Assembly (NCBI GenBank): GCA_036526255.1 | Contig: DATCYW010000006.1 | Coordinates: 1-64,000 of the forward strand | DNA length: 64,000 nucleotides | Direction: 5' to 3' | From: Malonomonas sp036526255 | GTDB taxonomy: Bacteria; Desulfobacterota; Desulfuromonadia; Desulfuromonadales; Geopsychrobacteraceae | In this document: one piece after another, positions 23,885 through 32,488 of the stretch | How positions within the stretch are numbered: position 1 is the first letter of the stretch | Layout: every line of letters begins with the position of its first letter | The notes under the pieces: model-generated | Seen by the model: only the letters and a program-made list of their open reading frames with translations | What the model was told of the DNA's origin: nothing | Database searches by the model: none | Program-made: the position numbers and the translations under genes

Positions 23885-24061
23885 ATGGATGTAACAGAAA
23901 AAGTTCTGGCCGTCATGCGCGCCGCAGACCAGCCGCTCAACGCAGGAAAAATCGCTGAACTCGGTGGCCTTGAGCGTAAGGATGTCGATAAGGCGATGAC
24001 ACAGTTAAAAAAGGCGGAAAAGATCGTTTCGCCAAAGCGCTGTTACTGGATACCGGCATAG
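23885..24061 (+). CDS. Small winged-helix protein
   Basis: A 58-residue frame with an ideal ribosome site (AAGGAGG, 7 bases before the ATG). It begins M-D-V-T-E-K-V-L-A-V-M, continues with a helix-turn-helix pattern (P-L-N-A-G-K-I-A-E-L-G-G-L, D-V-D-K-A-M-T-Q-L-K-K) and ends with a beta-wing-like C-Y-W-I-P. This looks like a stand-alone winged-helix DNA-binding module. It lies 66 bp after the FMN-binding protein gene, probably in one transcript, and ends before a strong hairpin. Confidence 0.72.
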   Translation: MDVTEKVLAVMRAADQPLNAGKIAELGGLERKDVDKAMTQLKKAEKIVSPKRCYWIPA

Positions 24062-24099
24062 CTGAAGCTTATTTCAATTCCTCGTCCGCCACGTCCTGA

Positions 24100-24142
24100 A
24101 TAAACAAGCTCCAGCCTGGGATTACGGGCTGGAGCTTGTTTA
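24100..24142 (+). terminator. Terminator after the winged-helix gene
   Basis: TAAACAAGCTCCAGCC and GGCTGGAGCTTGTTTA pair over 16 bp around TGGGATTACG. The T-tract is short, but the long stem just after the gene fits a terminator. It marks the left border of the accessory region. Confidence 0.7.
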
Positions 24143-24237
24143 TGAGTCATTGTTGATTGCAGCGCTTTGCTAACAGTGATGAATCACACCGCTTCGGTTG
24201 GCTAATATCTGTTTTACTGCGTATTTGACTGAATACG

Positions 24238-24313
24238 GCCACCCATTATGTGTGAAACCAGCCAGCCATTTATTGCGTGAAACCCACCACCAATTATGAA
24301 TCAAAACCCCACC
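24238..24313. repeat. Three degenerate direct repeats, orphan IS21-like end
   Basis: Three units with a period of about 24-26 bp share a C-A-C-C/G-C-C, ATTATG or TTATTG, GTGAAAC, CCAC/CCAG pattern. Arrays of this kind (CCATTATGTGTGAAAC) are found at the ends of IS21-family elements as transposase sites. No istA/istB gene and no second end occur nearby, so this is probably a solo remnant. The stretch 24143-24399 holds no credible gene. Confidence 0.5.
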
Positions 24314-24399
24314 CCAGGGCAGGGGGCAGCTGCGTATCAAAAACTCACTAGTTTTGAGACCCACAAAAAACAGCTCCCACAAACCATAATTTCATCGGA

Positions 24400-25095
24400 T
24401 TACCTTTCCAACAGCACTTCCGGAACAGCATTTTCAATCTCACGGAATAGACTGTTCGCCCAATACGCGGAAGCACTACCTCCACCGACAGCCGGCGGAA
24501 GGACATGGATATAGCTCAACCAGACCAATCTGCCATCGTGGGCACTGTAGATCCCCGCAGAAAGATTTTTACCTGATATTTTGTGCGCCCAATTCGGCAT
24601 ACCGACAATCATGAAATAGAGAAGGACATCGATTGCGTTCAAACATTTGAGATCGCCTTTGATAACCAGAATGCCATCAATTTGTGCTTCTGCTACTAGT
24701 GCCATCAGGGCTTTTCTCTCTGTTTCCAGCGGGAAGTTCTCTTTCCCCTTTTTGGTTTGACCATCGCCGAGCCGTAGCAGCAATTGTGGCTCGAGTTGAT
24801 CGGTATCCTCCCATTCGACAACTTCATACCCTTTCCAATTAGCTAAGTAGGGTCCGACTGCTGCTTGCAGGGTCTTTGATAATTGATCGTCAGTAGGTGT
24901 TTTTGGGCAATCCTTTGTTTGGATGATGACTGGAAGCAGCAGGAGTCGCCTGAGTTTACCGACAGTGCGCTCGATCTGATCAGTGGGGGCAGAATAGGTC
25001 CGCGCTTGTGGTGATGATTTAGCCGTCCATTGGCTGCTGCAGCCTGTCGTGCCAAAGAAGATTGCCAGCAGGAGGATTCCGCTTAATCGTATCAT
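24400..25095 (-). CDS. Putative lipoprotein of unknown function
   Basis: A 231-residue protein with a lipoprotein signal peptide (Leu/Ile-rich core, lipobox T-T-G-C-S-S with Cys near residue 19). The mature part is of mixed composition with P-V-I-I-Q-T near 57 and a hydrophobic stretch near 155-165; no family is recognised. AT content is higher than in the flanking core genes. Its start overlaps the stop of the next upstream lipoprotein by 4 bp (ATGA), so the two are coupled and may form one envelope complex. Confidence 0.72.
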   Translation of the reverse strand: MIRLSGILLLAIFFGTTGCSSQWTAKSSPQARTYSAPTDQIERTVGKLRRLLLLPVIIQTKDCPKTPTDDQLSKTLQAAVGPYLANWKGYEVVEWEDTDQLEPQLLLRLGDGQTKKGKENFPLETERKALMALVAEAQIDGILVIKGDLKCLNAIDVLLYFMIVGMPNWAHKISGKNLSAGIYSAHDGRLVWLSYIHVLPPAVGGGSASAYWANSLFREIENAVPEVLLER

Positions 25096-26309
25096 CTCTG
25101 TCCTCCCGTTCGTTGCAGGAAAATGGCTGCCAATATTTGAGCATAGTCAGTCAATCCTTGCCTGATTAGCTTCCCATTGTCGGCGGCAAAAAGATCAACT
25201 GTGGCGCAGACCGGCGCTGGTACGTCCTCACTACGAAGGTAGGGTTCAATATAGATAAACTCTTGAAATAGCAGCTGATCGCCTGTTGTCACGACGATAG
25301 CGGCATCAGCGGACAGGCAAGCTGGTTCCTTGGTGAGCCCGTAGGATGTAATGATTAATTCCACCAACAGTGTTTGGCTATCTTGTCTCGAGTCGGTTGA
25401 TTCGCAGAGAGTTGCCACGTTTTGTCTGGTGAGTTTGACCAAATCGGTTTGTTCCAATACCGTCTCAATAGTATTGAGTTGATGATGTTCGACCGCCGAT
25501 ACTGAAATCGCCAATGGGGTGATAAAGATTGCTCCAGCAATGAGAGAGCCGGAAAAGAAACTGGGTATCAAAAATGCTTCTGCAACGCTAACGGCGCTGA
25601 TACCCAAGCTCGCGCCAAGAAGTTTCTTTGAGGTCGAGCGCATCTGTTCAAGTGTTTCCATTTCAGCGGGTTGAGCAAGACGGACACTGTACTCAAAGTG
25701 AGCATTCTGCAGTTCTGCAGGAAGGACCAGCTTTTTGAATGGGACGCGTACGATCGGGGGGGCAGTGATGACTTGTTCAATTTCATCAGTTTGTCCGCTG
25801 TTTTCTAGTGCCGGGTCGATAAAACCACGAATCGCACGATCATTCAGAATTTTTGTTGCCGCAGCTGTAATAGCATGATTGCAGGCTGTTTTCAGGCCCT
25901 TCATAGCCAAGTCTTGATGTCCCTTGATCTTCCTTGATAGACCTGTTTTGCTTTCTGCCAGAAAGGTTGCCTGGCATTCAGTCGGGACGATGTCTGTTCT
26001 GAAGGAGAGTTCCACAAGTGACAGAGCCAGTTCTTTCTCTGCTGAGTCGCACAGTATGACTCCGTGTCGATCGAGTTCTGGTTTGAGCAAGGTAATGGCC
26101 GATTCTGTCGCCTCCTTTAAGTTGACCTTCATCGGAAAATTTACGATCTGGCGATCTTCAACGGTTTGGGCATTGGTAATATTGATGACGGAATCCGACT
26201 GAAATTCAAGGACTGCTCCCGGTTCTATCGGTGGCGGGCTTGCCATGTAAGTGCAACTGCAGAGAATCAGTAGAAGGATGGCGACAAATGAATGATTCAT
26301 ACTGAGCAT
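25092..26309 (-). CDS. Putative lipoprotein with internal membrane segment
   Basis: A protein of about 402-405 residues with a lipobox (L-C-S-C near residue 19) and a Ser/Glu-rich exported body. Residues about 235-275 carry a hydrophobic stretch with small residues (L-I-P-S-F-F-S-G-S-L-I-A-G-A-I-F) that could be a membrane hairpin. No family is recognised. Start codons at 26309 and 26300 are both possible. It is the first gene of a two-lipoprotein unit within the low-GC island. Confidence 0.7.
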   Translation of the reverse strand: MLSMNHSFVAILLLILCSCTYMASPPPIEPGAVLEFQSDSVINITNAQTVEDRQIVNFPMKVNLKEATESAITLLKPELDRHGVILCDSAEKELALSLVELSFRTDIVPTECQATFLAESKTGLSRKIKGHQDLAMKGLKTACNHAITAAATKILNDRAIRGFIDPALENSGQTDEIEQVITAPPIVRVPFKKLVLPAELQNAHFEYSVRLAQPAEMETLEQMRSTSKKLLGASLGISAVSVAEAFLIPSFFSGSLIAGAIFITPLAISVSAVEHHQLNTIETVLEQTDLVKLTRQNVATLCESTDSRQDSQTLLVELIITSYGLTKEPACLSADAAIVVTTGDQLLFQEFIYIEPYLRSEDVPAPVCATVDLFAADNGKLIRQGLTDYAQILAAIFLQRTGGQR

Positions 26310-26821
26310 GGCTCCCGGACTGATTGAATGCTAGTTCAAATGCGGCAATAAAGATTGCATATTTCAGAATCATCAATCCGTAAAGGTGGTTTTTAGGTAC
26401 AAGCAATTATAGGGGTATAAATGGAGGTTTCAATAAGAAGTCCCCTGTGTCATGCCAGTATTGAACTCCTTAAAAAATCAAGTTCCATCTTAATCTAGGG
26501 TCCAGCGATCAGACTTAATTTATCCGACGAGTTAAAAAAGAACTTCTTAAAAGTATGAACCTTAGAGACAGTAAATCGCTCTGATCTCCTGATTTTGCAG
26601 CCTGCTCGACTAAAACTACCACCGGATCGACCCGGCCAGCTTGCTATCAGGCTGAAATAACGTCACTATTCCCTCAATCCCGGTATCATAAGTCATGTCA
26701 AAAATGGCCCCTTTGCTAAGTTGGCTGAAAATGCAGCAAAGCGAAGAGGCTGATTTTATGTCCAAATGTCTGGGCACGTGAGATTAACTCACAATCTTTG
26801 AGACACACCTAGAAAAGCAGG
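26310..26821. other. Gene-poor spacer in the accessory island
   Basis: About 510 bp with no frame having both a ribosome site and protein-like composition. It is AT-richer than the core. It presumably holds the lipoprotein promoter at its left end; nothing else is recognised. Confidence 0.5.
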
Positions 26822-28558
26822 TCAGCGAATGTGCCTTTGTCTTTTTGAATGTCCCCGGAAAAGGATCACCACTACACGTAGTATCCCCAGCCACCTAAAG
26901 TTCATCACGTGGCGTCTCCAGAATAGTTCCCGCTTATCGCATACTGTCGAAACACTAAACTCGTGGATTTCACCCTCTAGTATTTTGAACATATTCGGAG
27001 CCAATTCCCCTGAATTATTCGTATTCAGGCGGACTTCTAGAGACCTTGCCTTGGCAATACGCCTAGCGACCCCCTGCCCTCGGGCCTTGTCAATCCTTCC
27101 ATATTGGAGCTTTAAGGCATTCAGTGCCTCGGCGGCATCATAAGTCGCAGCAACTAGGTCCTCACGACTCATCCACTGGGTCTCATAATTCAGAATATGC
27201 TTCCAGGATGGTTTCAGTAATAGTTGCCGGTGCTCTTCGAGTGTGTGAGCGAACAACTGATAACCACAGGTCTCAGGTTCTTCAAAGGCCCGGCTCCCTG
27301 GATCGAGAAAGGGGCCCATGGGAGAGATGAAGCATGATAACCGCTCATCGGAATTCCTAAACAACTTCTCGCAATAACGAATGGTCTCCATGACTGATGA
27401 GTATGTTTGTCGCGGCAGCCCGATCATAAAAAAAACATCGATACGATGACATCTTAAAGACAAAGCTTCGCTGATAACCGCCTCCATCTCGGCATTATGA
27501 TAGAAGACCTTGGTGTCATGTAGGCGGCGGATCTCTTTGTCATGGCACTCAGGGGAGAGTTCCAGGCTCCAGTTCTTAACCGCGGCATCTATTGCCCGCA
27601 AGTACCCAGGCTGAGGCATACCGAATATCTCGAAAATTATCTCGTTCTTGACATTAGTCATTTTTAACAGACTTAATGTCTCGTGAGCATATTCTTCACC
27701 AGCCTGGTAGAGGTCCCCGACCAGAAAAATGGGCCCACGCGAGATGCGACTGATATCGACAATGTTCTTGACAAGATTTCTTGGGCTCCGAAAAGCTGGA
27801 CTGATGCGGGCATTTAATTGTTCATTGGCCGTGCCGGAGCCGCCGCAAGTCATACAGTGATGGGCACAGCCTTTCACAGTGAATACCGCTGTAATCGGGT
27901 TTTTCCACCAGCCGTTGAACGGCAAAACACTCTGTAGGTCGCGGTGGCGTATCACCATTCCGATGATTTTTTCAGGTGCAAGATCGGCATAATCTACATC
28001 AGTCGGTACGAATGACAAGGTGTTCACCCGAACCTCACCTTGTTTCTTCCAGGTCAGGTTTTCCACTCGCGCTAACGACTGTTCCGAGCCGAGGCTGTTC
28101 AGTAATTCATATAAAGGAGGCTCAACCGAATCACCCCGCAGGACGAAATCAACCTGAGGATAGCGGATAAGCTCTAGGTGGAAGTAGGTCGCCGATAAGC
28201 CTCCAAAGATAATCGGAATGTCCGGATGGCACTCTTTGAGTATTCGGGCGATTTCGATAGACCCGTGGGCATGAGGCAGCCAATGTAAATCAATACCGAA
28301 TGCTCTCGGTTTGAGCTTTGCTAAGAAGGTGGGAACATCAAAGTTACTATCGTTCATCATCCTCAGGGCCAGATTGACGATCCGTACTTTGATCCCGCGT
28401 GTCTCAAGATAATTCGTGATTGTAAGAAAACCGAGAGGGTACATCTCAAAGACCGGTGAAGACGGGATCAGATCGCTGATCGGACCATAGAGGATGGCTT
28501 TTTTGCGAAAGTCATAAACGCTTGGAGGATGAAGCAGAACTAGATCTACGTGCGTCAT
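26822..28558 (-). CDS. B12-binding domain radical SAM protein
   Basis: A 578-residue enzyme. Residues 1-180 form a cobalamin-binding-like Rossmann domain (V-D-L-V-L-L-H-P-P, P-L-G-F-L-T-I, I-I-F-G-G-L-S-A-T). A radical SAM domain follows, with the 4Fe-4S cluster Cys in V-K-G-C-A-H-H-C-M-T-C-G-G (CxxxCxxC). The segment G-I-D-L-H-W-L-P-H is reminiscent of the Ta0216-type subgroup, with unknown substrate. Such enzymes typically methylate or rearrange unactivated carbon. It stands alone in the low-GC island, next to no recognised pathway gene, so the product is not predicted. Confidence 0.88.
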   Translation of the reverse strand: MTHVDLVLLHPPSVYDFRKKAILYGPISDLIPSSPVFEMYPLGFLTITNYLETRGIKVRIVNLALRMMNDSNFDVPTFLAKLKPRAFGIDLHWLPHAHGSIEIARILKECHPDIPIIFGGLSATYFHLELIRYPQVDFVLRGDSVEPPLYELLNSLGSEQSLARVENLTWKKQGEVRVNTLSFVPTDVDYADLAPEKIIGMVIRHRDLQSVLPFNGWWKNPITAVFTVKGCAHHCMTCGGSGTANEQLNARISPAFRSPRNLVKNIVDISRISRGPIFLVGDLYQAGEEYAHETLSLLKMTNVKNEIIFEIFGMPQPGYLRAIDAAVKNWSLELSPECHDKEIRRLHDTKVFYHNAEMEAVISEALSLRCHRIDVFFMIGLPRQTYSSVMETIRYCEKLFRNSDERLSCFISPMGPFLDPGSRAFEEPETCGYQLFAHTLEEHRQLLLKPSWKHILNYETQWMSREDLVAATYDAAEALNALKLQYGRIDKARGQGVARRIAKARSLEVRLNTNNSGELAPNMFKILEGEIHEFSVSTVCDKRELFWRRHVMNFRWLGILRVVVILFRGHSKRQRHIR

Positions 28559-28984
28559 AAGGATCTCCAGAACTATCTGACAGAATCCTCAACCTTAGAT
28601 TGACTTTGAATTACATCATATCAAACGTTTCTGAGGTGTGAGGACTTCGACCGGAATCCTTCTTCTCCAATCTTTGAACTGGCTGACGGTCAATCGACAA
28701 AAAACTCTCAGCGAGATCCCCCAGCCAGCTAAATTTGCCGCCCTCTCAATACGACAACTACCCATCTAGCCAAAATCACAAAGCAAATTCCGACCAGACT
28801 TCTCGTAAGTCGTACCAAAACTAAACACACTCCTAAGTAGCTGAAAAGACTTCAAGTTGCTAAGTGGATTTTGACCAGAAAAATTCGGGTATTTTGCGAA
28901 AATGTGTCTATTGGAAGTGGATATTTATCTCCAAAAATCCTTCAGTGAAATATGAGCCCGAGAGAGGGAGAGAGGAGTTGAAAT
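28559..28984. other. Gene-free stretch upstream of the resolvase
   Basis: About 425 bp, AT-rich, with no convincing gene. It is where the promoter and possibly the recombination (res) site of the resolvase would lie. I could not delimit res subsites by eye. Confidence 0.45.
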
Positions 28985-29575
28985 ATGAATGGACAAAGGA
29001 TTGGATACGCTCGTGTCAGCACAACCGGCCAAGACCTCAGCCTGCAAAGAGACGGGTTGGCAGACTGCGACAAGATTTTTGAGGAGAAAGCATCAGGTGC
29101 CAAGGGGACAGTAATGCCTGCACTTGAGGAAGCTATGAATTACGTCAGGGATGGTGATGTTTTTGTCGTTACCAAACTGGATCGGCTTGCTCGCTCCGTT
29201 CTTGAGCTAATGCAGATCACTCAGGTTCTCCAGGACAAGAAGTGCGACCTGAAGGCTCTTGATCAAGATCTAGACACCTCAACGCCAACCGGCCGATTGA
29301 TCTTTCATGTCCTTGCGGTAATTGGCGAGTTTGAGCGCGAACTGATCACCGAACGGGCCAGAGAAGGACGAGAACGCGCTATGGCAGCCGGCGTAAAATT
29401 CGGTCGTAAACCCAAGTTGTCGAAAAGGAAAGAACATGAATTGCTTGAGATGCTGGAATCTGTAGTTATCAGCAAAGAGGATCTGGCTCGACAGTTCAAT
29501 GTTTCAAGAGCAACGGTTTACAGGCTAGCGGCTAAGCTTGATAAAGATTTTGTCGGGCAAGCCCAACAGAGTTGA
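28985..29575 (+). CDS. Serine recombinase, resolvase/invertase type
   Basis: A 196-residue small serine recombinase. The nucleophile Ser is in G-Y-A-R-V-S-T near residue 12; the catalytic Arg region appears as K-L-D-R-L-A-R-S near residues 70-76. The E-helix includes E-F-E-R-E-L-I-T-E-R-A-R-E-G, and the C-terminal helix-turn-helix reads D-L-A-R-Q-F-N-V-S-R-A-T-V-Y-R. All domains seem intact. It may resolve or invert DNA of a mobile element now partly lost; no transposase of the Tn3 type is seen here. Confidence 0.9.
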   Translation: MNGQRIGYARVSTTGQDLSLQRDGLADCDKIFEEKASGAKGTVMPALEEAMNYVRDGDVFVVTKLDRLARSVLELMQITQVLQDKKCDLKALDQDLDTSTPTGRLIFHVLAVIGEFERELITERAREGRERAMAAGVKFGRKPKLSKRKEHELLEMLESVVISKEDLARQFNVSRATVYRLAAKLDKDFVGQAQQS

Positions 29576-29646
29576 AAGCGTCGGGGCTGCTCCACAATTT
29601 GGCAGCAGCCCCCACTTAAGTCACTACATCCGAGACCACGCAACGT

Positions 29647-29667
29647 TCCCTGGAAATAGCCAGGGAG
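29647..29667. terminator. Short hairpin between resolvase and cytochrome genes
   Basis: TCCCTGG and CCAGGGA pair around AAATAG, followed by GTCATTTTGG. It lies between two convergent genes. The T-tract is poor, so the terminator call is weak. Confidence 0.35.
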
Positions 29668-29737
29668 TCATTTTGGTACGAGATTCGAAGCTCAGAAATG
29701 TCTAATCCGCTAGTGAAGATTCAGTCACCCCATCAGC

Positions 29738-30235
29738 CTATTTGGGAAAAACAGCCGGAATCGTAAAGACCCAGTCGTTGTCCTTAACCGGGGTATGGCA
29801 ACCGACGCAAGACTGAGGCCCCTTGCTGAACGGTTCCTTGTTTAATCCGACCCAACGAGCCCATCCCCATCCATATGTATCGGCATATTGCTTTGAATCC
29901 TTGAACATGAACTCGGCATGGACCAGATCGCCCGGCTTTTTTGCGGCCTTCCAGCTCTCAAGATCAACTGCCTTCCAGACAACCTTGCCGATAATCGCCC
30001 CATCCGGCCACTTATTCGTTTCACCGGAACGAGCTGCCTTTACGGCGACATCATTTCCTAGAATCACCCGAATCGTATTGTTGTCGGTCCTGTACGAAAT
30101 GGATATCGTCGCCCAGTCTTGCCAGCTAGCCGGGTAAGCGATGCCATTAGACTTGCCGGGCATATGGTGTGCAGCAAAAGAAACAGACGACAATAGAAAC
30201 ACGACAACCAGAATTGTGAACGTCATAACCTTCAT
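29738..30235 (-). CDS. Cytochrome P460-like c-type haem protein
   Basis: A 165-residue exported protein with a signal peptide ending near S-F-A-A. The body has the family pattern N-N-T-I-R-V-I-L-G-N-D-V-A-V-K-A-A and W-P-D-G-A-I-I-G-K-V-V-W-K, and the C-terminus carries one haem-attachment motif C-V-G-C-H. Members include hydroxylamine-oxidising P460 and cytochrome c'-beta; the P460 Lys-haem crosslink cannot be judged by eye. A strong AGGAGG precedes the ATG at 30235, and 20 upstream codons of the open frame are non-coding. It sits within the accessory region. Confidence 0.87.
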   Translation of the reverse strand: MKVMTFTILVVVFLLSSVSFAAHHMPGKSNGIAYPASWQDWATISISYRTDNNTIRVILGNDVAVKAARSGETNKWPDGAIIGKVVWKAVDLESWKAAKKPGDLVHAEFMFKDSKQYADTYGWGWARWVGLNKEPFSKGPQSCVGCHTPVKDNDWVFTIPAVFPK

Positions 30236-30683
30236 ACGAAACCTCCTTTCATCTCCCTGTCGAGAAAGACTAGCAGAAAACTTCACATCATCCATGACGG
30301 GACAGAAAATTGAGGCCGGGATTTACCTCTGAGCAACATTGCCAAGTTGTTTATTCTCAACGTTGTGATGTAATTACGGCTGATGGAAACTGATAGGAAA
30401 TTGCTTTTCAGGGATAGCTCCTGCGGCACTGTGAACTGCACCTCTCCCGCCAATCTTCGTTCGAAAACCAACCTATTTACCGTTGTAAGAGAAGCGGCTC
30501 ACCGCTATCAATCAAAAAGCCGACCAACAAGTCGAAGCCACCCTATTAAATTCGGACCGCTTGCCGTTCTAAGCTGCGCTAATTCGACAACCGGCAGTGG
30601 TAAAGAAATCCATTCAGCGTAATGCTCGGGTTATCATTCCCGCTCCAGCCTCACCGAACGGTTGGGTACTGTTTGTCTCATAT
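30236..30683. other. Stretch between P460 gene and IS element
   Basis: About 450 bp without a supported gene. One plus-strand frame (30383-30622) and one minus-strand frame (30283-30471) are open but have no ribosome site and atypical composition. Confidence 0.45.
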
Positions 30684-30696
30684 ATGGTCTCTCCCC
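30684..30696. repeat. IS1111 inverted repeat, transposase-distal
   Basis: ATGGTCTCTCCCC, matching the reverse complement of 32061-32073 at 12 of 13 positions. Confidence 0.75.
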
Positions 30697-30966
30697 TTCA
30701 TGCAAGGGCCGAGTAAAAGAATGAAGAGGGACAAGTTTGCGGTCATATATCCGGCCTCTTTTTGACGGTCTTGTTCCGCCGGGCCTTAATGAATTACGCG
30801 CGTATTGTCCTTATCAAAAGTTCGGTTTTTTATAACCGTTGAGACTATCAGGGTTTCAATACGCCGGTCTGACCTGTTTCGTCATTACTGATCACACAGC
30901 CTTCGCAATTTCTGGTGAGAGCTTTCCTTCCCTTCGTTTGAGTTTCTCGTCGATGCGATAATACGA
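30697..30966 (-). ncRNA. Possible guide (seek/bridge) RNA region of the IS
   Basis: IS1111-group elements encode a guide RNA that directs target choice, placed in the non-coding segment downstream of the transposase. This 270-bp segment is the corresponding position and contains several short complementary stretches. Exact RNA ends cannot be set by eye, and no sequence motif confirms it, so the assignment rests on position and family knowledge. Confidence 0.35.
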
Positions 30967-31985
30967 TTACGCTAAATTGGGTTCATAGCGAGTATTCTGC
31001 CTCAGAATAGCCCAGCCGATCCGCGCCATCTTGCTTGCTACAGCAACAACTGTTTTGTTCCATCCTCTTCTTTCGACGAGACGAATGATCCAGCGGCTCA
31101 ATGGGTCATCCCGGTTGGCCGCATAACGAACGACAGCACGTGCACCATGAACCAGAAGTTTACGAAGATAGTTATCGCCTCGTTTACTAATCCCCAGAAG
31201 AACGTTTTTGCCACCACTGCTATGCTGCTTGGGGACCAGGCCAAGCGATGCGGCAGCTTGTCGGCCACAGGCATAAGATTGGCCATCGCCGATTGTGCTG
31301 CGGAAAGCACTTGCGGTAATCAGTCCGAAACCTGGTATGGTTTGCAGTCGCTGGCAGGCTTCATCCTGTTGGCTCAGCAGCTTAAGTTCCTTGGTGTAAA
31401 ACGCAATGTGTTCTTCTAGTTCGACAAGTTGCTCATAGCGCCTTGCCAGGATGTTGCGAAACCGGAAGCTTAAGCCATTATCCGCGTCTTCGAGAAGCCC
31501 TGGAATCAGTCGACGCAGTGTTGCAAGCCCCTTTGTAAAGGAGATGCCATATTCACCGAGCAACCCGCGAGTGGAGTTGCTCAGTGCGGTCCGATCTCGC
31601 AGGCACTGGGAGCGGATTCTGTGAATAGCCTGGATGTCATGTTCCTCTGCCGTTTTGATGGCAACAAATGACACCCTCGGTCGATTGACTGCCTCGGCGA
31701 TGGCGCGGGCATCGTTGTAGTCATTCTTGTTTCCCTGGACCAACGGTTTGACATGCTGGGGCGGAATCAGTTTTACATCATGCCCCATGTGAGTGAGCTT
31801 TCGCCCCCAGTAGTGAGAGGTTGCACAAGCCTCCATCGCAACCAGGCAAGGTGGGAGTTGAGCGAAGAACTGACCCACCTGATTGCGGCGCAACATGCGT
31901 TTCTTCAACTCTTTATTGCGTTCATTGAAACAAACGACATGAAAAATGTTCTTAGCCAGGTCCAGGCCAACAGTAGTATATTCAT
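30967..31985 (-). pseudogene. IS110-family transposase broken by frameshift at codon 2
   Basis: The start ATG at 31985 has AGGAG 6 bases upstream, but its frame leaves the transposase frame at once. Adding one base in the run of A after the ATG gives M-K-Y-T-T-V-G-L-D-L-A-K-N and restores a 339-residue protein, the normal length. The remaining frame keeps the catalytic features: D in G-L-D-L-A-K-N, E in A-M-E-A-C, D in N-K-N-D-Y-N-D-A-R, and the C-terminal Ser in L-G-I-S-K-R-G-D-N-Y-L-R. The first catalytic Asp is lost if translation starts internally. It is therefore probably inactive unless slippage rescues it. Confidence 0.85.
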
Positions 31986-32060
31986 CTTGGTCTCCTCTCT
32001 GCTAAGTTGATGGTTAGATACCTCTTCCATCATTGCGCATTGACGCCGACTTGGGTAGCA

Positions 32061-32073
32061 GGGGGGAGACCAT
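32061..32073. repeat. IS1111 inverted repeat, transposase-proximal
   Basis: GGGGGGAGACCAT, the partner of 30684-30696. It lies 76 bp upstream of the transposase start. The remaining 32074-32263 holds no supported gene. Confidence 0.75.
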
Positions 32074-32263
32074 TTCATCAAAAGTATGGAGTTTCGACCA
32101 AGGACCAACCTTCCGCTAACACGGCGCTATTTCCACCTCATATGTCGTTACAAATTGAGTCGCGAATGTCCTCAGTATTTTTTATATCAGGTGGCGGGTT
32201 TCGATCTCGATCTTGATAGGTAGGTTTAAGCTGGCGGGATCTGCCTTCTGCACGGTCGGACAC

Positions 32264-32488
32264 TCAGTCCCGTTGTACCACCGCGATCTGTTGCCCTTCG
32301 AACTCAACCACTTGCCCCGGGCGCACTTTGCAACGCTTGCGCAGTTCGATCTGGCCGTCCACCTTGACAGCGCCGGCGGCGATGGTCATTTTTGCCGCCC
32401 CGCCGCTGGGACTTAAGCTGAGCAGTTTCAGTAGATCGCACAATTCGACAAATTCACGCCCCTGCAGATCAAACTCTTCCATCTTCAA
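32264..32488 (-). CDS. S4-domain RNA-binding protein, YbcJ-like
   Basis: A 74-residue protein made of a single S4 RNA-binding domain: F-V-E-L-C-D-L-L-K-L-L near residue 13, G-G-A-A-K-M-T-I-A-A-G-A-V-K-V-D-G and R-K-R-C-K-V-R-P-G-Q-V-V. It resembles E. coli YbcJ, which binds structured RNA, probably ribosomal. Its start overlaps the stop of the upstream spermidine-synthase-like gene by 4 bp. It is the first gene after the accessory region. Confidence 0.85.
   Translation of the reverse strand: MKMEEFDLQGREFVELCDLLKLLSLSPSGGAAKMTIAAGAVKVDGQIELRKRCKVRPGQVVEFEGQQIAVVQRD

Larger units (their letters stand above)
30684..32073 (-). mobile_element. IS110-family element, IS1111 group
   Basis: A transposase gene of the DEDD/IS110 type lies between two 13-bp inverted repeats with 12 matches: ATGGTCTCTCCCC at 30684-30696 and its complement GGGGGGAGACCAT at 32061-32073. 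Subterminal repeats of this kind are characteristic of the IS1111 group, which usually extends a few bases past them. The distance between the outer repeat ends is about 1390 bp, the usual size. The element carries about 270 bp of non-coding DNA after the transposase. No target duplication is visible, as expected for this family. Confidence 0.8.

Noticed and set aside
24170..24382. Minus-strand frame of 70 codons with Trp-rich product
   Set aside because: It spans the IS21-like repeats, has no ribosome site and no conserved features.
30383..30622. Plus-strand frame of 79 codons beside the P460-like gene
   Set aside because: No ribosome site and low-complexity product; looks like chance in a gene-free stretch.
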